A stretch of DNA of 64,000 nucleotides, from the NCBI GenBank assembly GCA_015064185.1, contig SVSS01000001.1, positions 254,910-318,909 on the forward strand, given 5' to 3'. This document shows positions 57,828 through 64,000 of this stretch, in pieces. Position 1 is the stretch's first letter, and every line of letters starts with the position of its first letter. Position numbers and translations under genes: made by a program. Source of the DNA: Oscillospiraceae bacterium. GTDB taxonomy: Bacteria > Bacillota > Clostridia > Oscillospirales > CAG-272. The notes under the pieces are model-generated. The model was not told the DNA's origin, made no database searches, and saw only the letters and a program-made list of their open reading frames with translations.

Positions 57828-58202
57828 ATGGCAAATTACAGGAGAGGCCGCATCAATGATGAGATGCAAAAGGAGCTTGCGGCCATCATGCGCGAGGTCA
57901 AGGATCCGCGCGTGTCGGAGGCATTTATCAGTATTACGGGTGTTGATGTGACGCCCGATCTGAAATTTGCCAAGGTTTATTATTCGGCAATGAGGGGAGA
58001 GCCTAAGGAGGTCTATCTTGGCCTGAAATCCTCGGCGGGCTTTATCCGCCGTCAGGTGGCACAGCGCCTTAATCTGCGCGCCACCCCCGAGTTTACCTTT
58101 GTGGAGGACACCTCTATTGCCTATGGCGCGCATATCTCAAAGCTGCTGAACTCTATTGAGATCAGTGATGATGATGAGGTGGCGGAAGATGAAAACGGCT
58201 GA
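57828..58202 (+). CDS. rbfA: Ribosome-binding factor A
   Basis: A 124-residue KH-fold protein. YRRGRINDEMQKELAAIM is the N-terminal helix, DPRVSEAFISITGVDVTPD the core, and LNLRATPEFTFVEDTSI the C-terminal motif. RbfA helps 30S maturation. GGAGGAAGT precedes the ATG at 57828. It overlaps nrnA by 14 nt. In Firmicutes rbfA-nrnA often follows infB; infB is absent here. Confidence 0.95.
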   Translation: MANYRRGRINDEMQKELAAIMREVKDPRVSEAFISITGVDVTPDLKFAKVYYSAMRGEPKEVYLGLKSSAGFIRRQVAQRLNLRATPEFTFVEDTSIAYGAHISKLLNSIEISDDDEVAEDENG

Positions 58203-59175
58203 TTTTCGCGCCCTGACGCCCGAGGAGGTCGTGGCACGCTTGAAGGAGCCTGCCCCCACGCTGATCTGCTTTCACACAAGACCTGACGGTGATGCTGTGG
58301 GGTCTGCCTTTGCGCTTTCCTTGTGGCTTGGCGCTATGGGCAGCAGTTGCTACTGCGTATCGGCTGATGAGGTGCCGCAATATCTTGGTTTTTTGTCTGC
58401 GGGCTTGCAGGAGAGCGTATTGCCGGAAAGTATCCCAACGGGGTTTGAAAACGCACGTATCGTCACGGTTGATACCGCATCGCCTGCGCAGATGGGCAGC
58501 CTTTTTGAGCGCTTTGGTGAGCGCGTGTGCCTTATGATCGATCATCACGGCATGGGCACGCCCTACGCCGATCATTTGATCGTGCCACAGGCTGCGGCTT
58601 GCGGCGAGGTGATCTTTGATCTGATCGCAGCATCGGGTGTTGATGTGCCCGTGCGCGTATCAGAGCTGCTCTATGCCGCCATTTCCTCGGATACGGGGTG
58701 TTTTCGTTATTCCAATGTGAACGAAAATACTCATTTGCATGCGGCGGCATTGGTTGCGCAGGGAATTGATACCGCAGAGATCAACCGCAGGCTTTTTGAA
58801 ACAAGATCGTATCAGAGTTTGAAGGCTGAAAAGGCGGGCTTCGAGCGTCTTCGCTTTTTTGAAGACGGTAAGATCGCTATCATAACCTTCCCCTATGCTT
58901 TGCAGCGTGAGCTCGATGTCCGTGAGGAGCATCTCGGCACCCTTATCGACGTTGCGCGGTGTGTGGCGGGTGTTGAGGTCGCCGTAGCGATCCGCGGTAC
59001 CGCTAAAGGGGATTTTCGCGTTTCCTTGCGTTCTAATGTCAATTTTGATGTGGCAGCTGTTGCCGCACGCTTTGGCGGTGGCGGTCATGTGCGTGCCGCG
59101 GGCGTCACTGTTAGTGCCGATAGCATAGAGCAGGCACAGGATAAGATCCTTGCGGCGTTGCAAGAGGTGCTTTGA
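58189..59175 (+). CDS. nrnA: DHH-family oligoribonuclease/pAp phosphatase NrnA
   Basis: A 328-residue DHH-DHHA1 phosphoesterase. HTRPDGDAVGSAFAL is motif I, VDTASPAQ motif II, LMIDHHGMGTPYAD the DHH motif, and SSDTGCFRYSN motif IV. FGGGGHVRAAG in DHHA1 binds substrate. NrnA degrades nano-RNA and pAp. The ATG at 58189 follows GAGGTGGCGGAAG inside rbfA. The stop overlaps the next start in TGATG. Confidence 0.93.
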   Translation: MKTADFRALTPEEVVARLKEPAPTLICFHTRPDGDAVGSAFALSLWLGAMGSSCYCVSADEVPQYLGFLSAGLQESVLPESIPTGFENARIVTVDTASPAQMGSLFERFGERVCLMIDHHGMGTPYADHLIVPQAAACGEVIFDLIAASGVDVPVRVSELLYAAISSDTGCFRYSNVNENTHLHAAALVAQGIDTAEINRRLFETRSYQSLKAEKAGFERLRFFEDGKIAIITFPYALQRELDVREEHLGTLIDVARCVAGVEVAVAIRGTAKGDFRVSLRSNVNFDVAAVAARFGGGGHVRAAGVTVSADSIEQAQDKILAALQEVL

Positions 59176-60257
59176 TGAAGGGATCAGGAGATCGCCTGTG
59201 TGCACACACCTCTGCCTTTCGTGTGGCGGTGGTTTATTTTGGGTGCTGTGTGGGTGCAGGCTACCTTTCAGGGCAAGAGCTGTTTCAGTTTTTCGGTGCA
59301 AAGGGTGCTTTTGCGCTCCCCTCACTTTTACTTGCCACCATTGCGATCTTTTTGATCGGCTCTGTTACGCTTTCGCTTGCCCGTGATACGGGGGAAGCGC
59401 GCATGGACCGCCTTGTGATATGGTTTGATTGCAAGCCGTTAAGAACAGTGGTTGCCGCATTTGAGATCGTGTTTCTTTTTATGATCTATACGCTGTGTGT
59501 GGCGGCATTCGGCTCGTTTTTCTCGGAGCTTTTGGGAATTTCCGCCTTTTGGGGTGGGCTTTTCTTGTGCCTTGCTTGCACCTTTCTTTCGCTTTTTGGC
59601 GTAAAGGGGCTTTCTCGCTTTTGCTCCTTGGTGGTGCCGCCCTTGGCGCTTATCACGGTAGCGATCGCTCTGCTTGCTGTTTGCACGGCAAAGGATATCC
59701 GTTTTACCGCGGTAGATGTTGGTGGCTTTCTTACGGGCGCTTGGGGCTTTGATGGCTTGACCTACGCCGTTTTTTGCCTGTTTTGCGCGTTGCCTGTCTT
59801 GATACCGCTTGGCAGTACGATATCGGGCAAAAAAACGGCGTGGCGCGGCTCCTTTTTTGGCGCGTTTCTTATTGGTGGCGTTGCGTGCGTGATATTGCTT
59901 GCGCTTGCCACTTCTCCCGCCGTAACCGAAACGGTTTTTCCTATGTTGGCGCTTTCGCTTGAAAAAAGCACCGTTTTTGGGGCGATATATGCCGCCTTGC
60001 TTTGTGTTGCCATTCTGTCCGCCTCTCTTTCCTCGCTATGTGCGATGAGTGAGGGATTTATGCAACGATTTTCGCGAAAAAAGCGTTTTTTACTACCCGT
60101 TACCGCCCTTATTTCCATAACGGCGCTTGCTCTCGGGCTTTTTGGCTTTCGAGAGTTGATCGGTGTGCTGTATCCCATTTTTGGCTATATAGGCTTTATT
60201 CCTATGGGATTGTTGCTGGTCCACGCTTTTTTGTTTTACCGTAAAAAGAAAACATAG
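59175..60257 (+). CDS. YkvI-like membrane protein (APC/LeuT-type fold)
   Basis: A 360-residue integral membrane protein with about ten helices. It resembles Bacillus YkvI: the first helix has VVYFGCCVGAGYLSGQE, a glycine-broken segment typical of LeuT-fold transporters, and GSTISGKK links two later helices. The substrate is unknown. GAGGTG lies upstream, and the ATG overlaps the nrnA stop, so translation is coupled. In other Clostridia similar proteins occur next to nrnA (recalled, not checked). A terminator follows 5 bp after the stop. Confidence 0.78.
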   Translation: MKGSGDRLCAHTSAFRVAVVYFGCCVGAGYLSGQELFQFFGAKGAFALPSLLLATIAIFLIGSVTLSLARDTGEARMDRLVIWFDCKPLRTVVAAFEIVFLFMIYTLCVAAFGSFFSELLGISAFWGGLFLCLACTFLSLFGVKGLSRFCSLVVPPLALITVAIALLAVCTAKDIRFTAVDVGGFLTGAWGFDGLTYAVFCLFCALPVLIPLGSTISGKKTAWRGSFFGAFLIGGVACVILLALATSPAVTETVFPMLALSLEKSTVFGAIYAALLCVAILSASLSSLCAMSEGFMQRFSRKKRFLLPVTALISITALALGLFGFRELIGVLYPIFGYIGFIPMGLLLVHAFLFYRKKKT

Positions 60258-60262
60258 CAAAA

Positions 60263-60286
60263 ACCGCCCCGTTAGGCGGTTTTTTG
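60263..60286 (+). terminator. Terminator
   Basis: ACCGCC-CCGTTA-GGCGGT followed by TTTTT. Confidence 0.9.
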
Positions 60287-60326
60287 CATATCACTTACCT
60301 GCTTTGGCAAAAATAGGGAAAAGAAC

Positions 60327-60355
60327 TTGCCAAACAAGGCAAAGTGTGTTAGAAT
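60327..60355 (+). promoter_or_regulatory. Sigma-A promoter of the serine-hydrolase-like gene
   Basis: TTGCCA is followed after 17 bp by TAGAAT, 28 bp before the ATG. Confidence 0.65.
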
Positions 60356-60383
60356 TAATATAACTTTTGAAAGGAGGGCAAAT

Positions 60384-62198
60384 ATGAAGAGAATATTTAG
60401 CGTTTTACTTGTCGTTTTCTTGCTTGTCATATATGTGTTACCTATGTCGGCTACTGTTGCCACTCCTTTTGATGCTTCTGTTGCAATGGCACAGGCAGCA
60501 ACGGCTGCGGCTGTTGGTGTGGATACGCCCGGTGCGGCTGTTGTGCTTGTGAGAAACGGTGCGGTTCTTATGGCAGATGGCTTTGGCTATGCCGATCTTT
60601 CCTCGCGTGTACTTGTTACTGCGGATACGGTATTTGAGATCGGTGAGTTATCCGGACTCTTGGCTGCCGTTGCGGCATTAACGCTGGTGGATAGCGGTAA
60701 ATTGTCCCTTGATGCGGATATCGCAACATATCTGCCTGCCGAATTTATGACAAAGCTTGCACTTTCCCATCCCGTCACTTTGGGACAGCTTCTGTCGGGA
60801 CACGCGGGCTTTGGCGGCAGAATTTTTGACGTATCCTTTGATAAGGAGAGCCATACCTTTGAAACACTGGAAGAGGCACTGCTTGCCGACGTGCCCGAGC
60901 AGATCATGATGCCGGGTACGGCATACTCCTATTCTACTTTCGGCATTGCGCTTGCCGCTTTTGTGGTTGAGCAGGTCGCGGGTGTCGAATATGGGGCGTA
61001 TCTAAAAGATCATGTGCTCGCACCCCTTGGTATGAAGGATACTGTTCCCGCGTTTTCCGCCGAGGCGGATCTTGGTGCCTATGCCACGGGGTATACTAAG
61101 GCTGCGGAGGGCTCCTTTATGGCACCGCAAAACGGTGGCAGGAGCTTTGCTGGCCTTTATCCTGCCACGGGCGCGCTTTCTTGTGCTGCAGATCTCTCAA
61201 GACTGCTTGCGTGGCTGGTGTCCGACAGTGAAATGCTGATGCAAGCATCCACCAAGGATCTGCTTTTTACAACCTATTATAGCGGCATTTTTGCTTCCGG
61301 CGCGCTTGGCTTAAGCAAGCAGGGCACAGCATATACCTGCCATGCGAAAACCGCCTGCTTTGGCGCTTCGCTTTGCATTGACACGGAAAAGCGCGAGGCA
61401 GCGTTGGTGCTGACAAACGCGCCGCAAAGCACGTTGCTTGATTTCCCCTTAACGGTGCTTGAACCCGGCGCACCGGCCCTTACGTTGCCCGTGGGCGAAA
61501 TGGTAGAGCTGAAGGCGTTACGCGGCACGTATGCCGCGGCAACAAGTGAGCAGCACACCTTTGTCGGTCAATTTTTTACCATGCAAGAGAACATCACTGC
61601 CGCAGTGAATGAGGATGGCACACTTTCCTTCCTTGATATGCGTCTTACGCAGATCGCTCCCGGCGTTTTTGCCGATGCGGCAGGAGATACCAACATGCCT
61701 GTTTTGCAGTTTTTGCTTGATGGGGAGGGGGAGGTCACAGCAGTGGTCACAGCCGACGGTGCGTGCTATTACAAGCTTCCGTTTTATTATGCGCGTGTTC
61801 CTGCAACCTTTTTGTTTGGAGTGCTCTTATTGTTGGCGGCAGGCTTTGCTTTAATGGGCTTGTTTGGCTTGCTTGAATGGCTTGGCGAGAAAAACAAGGA
61901 TGGCGAGCGTGCTAGTATTTGGTTCGTTTTGCCCGGGCTCCTTGCGGCATTGCTCGGCATATTGGTAGGCGTTCAGGTATTGGCGGCCTATAAAACGGGC
62001 GCGGCAATGCTTTCCTCCTTCTATTTTGCCATGCGCGTGCTTGCACTTTTGGTGGGTATTGGCGCTACCGTTTCTTATGTTGTCGCTTTTGTATCCTCGG
62101 TGCTTGACCGAAAGCAGCACAAGCGGATCGCATATAGTGCAATCCTTTACTTGGTGTTTGTATTTTTGATCTGCTTTTTCAATTTGACTGTTATCTAA
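60384..62198 (+). CDS. Membrane-anchored beta-lactamase-fold protein lacking catalytic motifs
   Basis: A 604-residue protein. A signal sequence (about 1-25) precedes a class C beta-lactamase/penicillin-binding-like domain (about 35-370), a beta-rich region (about 375-475) and four C-terminal membrane helices (from about 478 on). The fold is clear from TVFEIG, SGKLSLDADIATYLP and QLLSGHAGFGG. However, the SxxK site (usually GSVTK) is GELSG, residues 87-91. The YxN site is YST and the HxG-type third motif reads HAK. It therefore looks like a non-catalytic relative, perhaps a binding or sensing protein. GGAGGGCAA precedes the ATG at 60384. Confidence 0.82.
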   Translation: MKRIFSVLLVVFLLVIYVLPMSATVATPFDASVAMAQAATAAAVGVDTPGAAVVLVRNGAVLMADGFGYADLSSRVLVTADTVFEIGELSGLLAAVAALTLVDSGKLSLDADIATYLPAEFMTKLALSHPVTLGQLLSGHAGFGGRIFDVSFDKESHTFETLEEALLADVPEQIMMPGTAYSYSTFGIALAAFVVEQVAGVEYGAYLKDHVLAPLGMKDTVPAFSAEADLGAYATGYTKAAEGSFMAPQNGGRSFAGLYPATGALSCAADLSRLLAWLVSDSEMLMQASTKDLLFTTYYSGIFASGALGLSKQGTAYTCHAKTACFGASLCIDTEKREAALVLTNAPQSTLLDFPLTVLEPGAPALTLPVGEMVELKALRGTYAAATSEQHTFVGQFFTMQENITAAVNEDGTLSFLDMRLTQIAPGVFADAAGDTNMPVLQFLLDGEGEVTAVVTADGACYYKLPFYYARVPATFLFGVLLLLAAGFALMGLFGLLEWLGEKNKDGERASIWFVLPGLLAALLGILVGVQVLAAYKTGAAMLSSFYFAMRVLALLVGIGATVSYVVAFVSSVLDRKQHKRIAYSAILYLVFVFLICFFNLTVI

Positions 62199-62201
62199 CA
62201 C

Positions 62202-62240
62202 AAAAAACAGCCGATCTGCTTTTGCAGATCGGCTGTTTTT
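62202..62240. terminator. Bidirectional terminator
   Basis: AAAAAACAGCCGATCTGC pairs with GCAGATCGGCTGTTTTT around a short loop, between convergent genes ending at 62198 and 62249. Confidence 0.93.
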
Positions 62241-62248
62241 GTCATTGA

Positions 62249-62662
62249 TTACAGGAAAAACGGGAGGCAAACCATCATGCTTTCTATCATTTCCATGATC
62301 AGAGCCATGTATACAACGTAAATGATGATGCTGGAGACCATCGACAGTGCGCCCAAAACAATGGCAATAATGCCGCACACGCGTCCTGTTTTTGCTTCAG
62401 AAGGCTCGTATCCAAGCATGTTTTTTGCCGTTGATGCCTTGCTGATCGCGATAATGCCGAGAATGATGCCGATCAATGCGCAGCAGACGAGCGAAACGAT
62501 CAATCCAACAATACCAAGCGTTTGAGCGGTTGCGGCGGTTTGTTTTGCCTGCATTGCGTTGCTATCGATTGGCGGCACAGGTGTGTAAAACTGCCCGTTG
62601 TCATAGGACCAACCATCATTTTGCCCATTGTTTTGATTAAAGTTGTTCTGATTGTTATCCAT
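62249..62662 (-). CDS. DUF4190-like small membrane protein with Asn/Gln-rich N-terminus
   Basis: A 137-residue protein. The first 40 residues are rich in Asn, Gln, Gly and Tyr (MDNNQNNFNQNNGQ) and probably disordered. Two membrane regions follow (about 48-75 and 92-125). IIAISKA between them fits the DUF4190 pattern of Gram-positive membrane proteins. The function is unknown. AAAGGAG lies 7 nt before the ATG, and a strong promoter is 30 bp upstream, divergent from the next gene. Confidence 0.75.
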   Translation of the reverse strand: MDNNQNNFNQNNGQNDGWSYDNGQFYTPVPPIDSNAMQAKQTAATAQTLGIVGLIVSLVCCALIGIILGIIAISKASTAKNMLGYEPSEAKTGRVCGIIAIVLGALSMVSSIIIYVVYMALIMEMIESMMVCLPFFL

Positions 62663-62692
62663 AAAGCAACTCCTTTCGAGGTCGTTAGATAC

Positions 62693-62721
62693 ATTATATC
62701 TGTTTTTTTGTAAAAAATCAA
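62693..62721 (-). promoter_or_regulatory. Sigma-A promoter of the DUF4190-like gene
   Basis: On the minus strand, TTGATT is followed after 17 bp by TATAAT. Confidence 0.78.
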
Positions 62722-62738
62722 GTAATTATGAAAAAAAC

Positions 62739-62767
62739 TTGCAAAAATATGCATAACATGGTATACT
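62739..62767 (+). promoter_or_regulatory. Sigma-A promoter of the DUF2752-MBL gene
   Basis: TTGCAA is followed after 17 bp by TATACT. Its -35 box is 18 bp from that of the divergent promoter. Confidence 0.75.
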
Positions 62768-62797
62768 TTCATATGTTATTAGGAAAGGAGGGATCGC

Positions 62798-64000
62798 ATG
62801 CGTCTAAAACAGTATATTCGCTATCATGTCATTTTTTTACTTTTTGCGGCGGCATTTGCATTCTACGGCTTTATTTCGGTTATTGTCTTAAAAAACCAAG
62901 CCTATCATTGCTTGATGCATGATGTCCTTCATCTGTACTGTCCGCTTTGCGGCGGCACGCGCGCATTTTTGTCTTGCTTGCACTTTGATCTTGTTGGCGC
63001 GCTTTGGTATAATCCCGCAGTGATGCTGGCGGCGCTTGTCTTCATCGTGCTTGATATAAGGGCGCTTGTTTTGCTTTTGCGCGGCTCTGACCGCACACTT
63101 TTTCCGCATTGGCTATTGCCCGCTGCCGTTTGCTATTTTGCGGTATTTACAGCGCTTCGTAATGCCTTGGCATTTTTCGGCGTTGATCCCGTTGGTGACG
63201 TAGCCACTTTTTGGCAGGACAAGCTGACGGTGGCGGGGACATGGCTTGCCACTCTCCTGCTTTTCGCTGTGGCGGTGCTTCTTTGCGGTGCACTGTTCTT
63301 GCCGCAAAAGCGTTTTAGGCAGATTTCGGCATTTTTTGCAAGCGTGCTTGCGGTGCTTCTATTGTCGTTCTTGTATACCGCGCTGCTTTTGCTTTTGCTC
63401 GTGCCCGTTCTTGCATGCTTTTTCCTTTGGCATCGATACAAAAAAAGCCTTTTTTCGCTCACTGCGATCAAATACGGCGAAACGACCATACCTCTTCGCA
63501 TGGCATTTAAAGATAAGGCAGGGTGCGAGGAGCGCGTGCCAATATCTCTCACGCTTTATCTTATCGAAACAAAAGGGCGAAAGATATTGGTGGATGCGGG
63601 GTGTGACACCATGCCGGGATACGACGTAAAGCATCACATTTCTCCCGCCACGGCACTGCGCCGCTATGGGGTGTCGCCCTTGGAGATCACCGATCTTGTT
63701 CTCACACACGCCCATAATGACCACGCGGGAGCGGCACATTATTTCAAAAAAGCCACTGTGCATATCGCGCGAGGCGAGCTTGAAAGAGCCATAAAGAAGG
63801 GGTATCTTACAGATGCGCTCAACGTTTCTCCCTTTGATACCGAGCGCGAGATCGCGGGTGTTACCGTAAAGGTGTGGGGCGGACATTCCGAAGCTTCCTC
63901 GATCGTGACCTTTTTACATAATGGTAGAGAATACGTGATCGCGGGCGATGAATGCTACCAACGTGAATGCCTTACCGAAAAACGCCCCACGGGCTCTTCG
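62798..64000 (+). CDS. DUF2752 membrane domain fused to metallo-beta-lactamase domain (3' end outside the window)
   Basis: The frame is open from the ATG at 62798 to the window edge, 401 codons without a stop. Residues 1 to about 110 match DUF2752: a membrane helix, then YCPLCGGTRAFLSCL and ALWYNPAVM. Three or four more membrane helices run to about 215. From about 225 a metallo-beta-lactamase domain begins, with ILVDAGCD and the zinc motif THAHNDHAG near residue 305, then GGHSEASSIVTF. AGGAAAGGAGGG gives a strong start site. I know of no described DUF2752-MBL fusion. The C-terminus, including the last zinc ligands, is cut off. Confidence 0.85.
   Translation, partial: MRLKQYIRYHVIFLLFAAAFAFYGFISVIVLKNQAYHCLMHDVLHLYCPLCGGTRAFLSCLHFDLVGALWYNPAVMLAALVFIVLDIRALVLLLRGSDRTLFPHWLLPAAVCYFAVFTALRNALAFFGVDPVGDVATFWQDKLTVAGTWLATLLLFAVAVLLCGALFLPQKRFRQISAFFASVLAVLLLSFLYTALLLLLLVPVLACFFLWHRYKKSLFSLTAIKYGETTIPLRMAFKDKAGCEERVPISLTLYLIETKGRKILVDAGCDTMPGYDVKHHISPATALRRYGVSPLEITDLVLTHAHNDHAGAAHYFKKATVHIARGELERAIKKGYLTDALNVSPFDTEREIAGVTVKVWGGHSEASSIVTFLHNGREYVIAGDECYQRECLTEKRPTGSS

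Overview
The window reads as a chromosome segment of an anaerobic, endospore-forming Bacillota of the class Clostridia (basis: inference). The supporting genes are spoIVA, yabP and yabQ, the Firmicutes-type L21-Prp-L27 cluster in which L27 carries a cleavable N-terminal extension, the oxygen-independent coproporphyrinogen oxidase HemZ, a rubredoxin flavoprotein, CdaA, RelA and HU. Almost every gene has a purine-rich Shine-Dalgarno site, and many sigma-A promoters with exact 17-18 bp spacers can be read by eye.

Layout. 1-9.4 kb: a rubredoxin/flavin-reductase flavoprotein, small proteins of unknown function, tRNA-Arg(CCU), a VanZ-like protein, L21-Prp-L27, a YbaK-domain deacylase, an RluA-type pseudouridine synthase and several membrane proteins. 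9.4-14.8 kb: a decayed island at tRNA-Ser(CGA). Two degenerate integrase tails and a partial tRNA-Ser copy bracket a cargo of an acetyltransferase, a TauE-type exporter and a CoA-disulfide reductase/rhodanese fusion. A divergent RNase III-like gene lies beside the tRNA. 15-19 kb: a flotillin and an unpaired GyrB-like topoisomerase subunit, both on the minus strand. 19-26.5 kb: murD, three consecutive M42 peptidase paralogues, a methionine gamma-lyase-family protein, a lipoprotein and a cysteine desulfurase. 26.6-29.4 kb: spoIVA with a readable sigma-E promoter, and an opposing iron-type alcohol dehydrogenase. 29.7-41.5 kb: a long co-directional series, cdaA, a short YbbR-domain protein, a COG2509 flavoprotein, recJ, relA, dtd, hemZ, a SpoVB-type flippase and mazG. 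41.6-43.8 kb: HU, rqcP and yabP-yabQ with a second sigma-E promoter.

44-52.9 kb: an aromatic amino acid cluster. One minus-strand operon runs from a TetR regulator through tyrA, aroB, aroA, aroC, pheA, an aroE-aroK fusion and aroQ. A DAHP synthase gene diverges from it, with repeated palindromes between. Together these encode every step to chorismate and both prephenate branches. 53-64 kb: mscL preceded by an overlapping small ORF, a DUF11 protein, a duplicated-DUF1508 protein, pgk-tpiA, rbfA-nrnA, a YkvI-like membrane protein, a serine-hydrolase-fold protein that has lost its catalytic motifs, and at the right edge an open ORF joining a DUF2752 membrane domain to a metallo-beta-lactamase domain.

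The observations most worth following are the tRNA-Ser island, the DUF2752-metallo-beta-lactamase fusion, the serine-hydrolase pseudoenzyme, the RNase III-like protein with altered metal ligands, and the apparent TetR control of the whole shikimate pathway. All family calls come from reading motifs and comparing them with remembered families; no database search was run.
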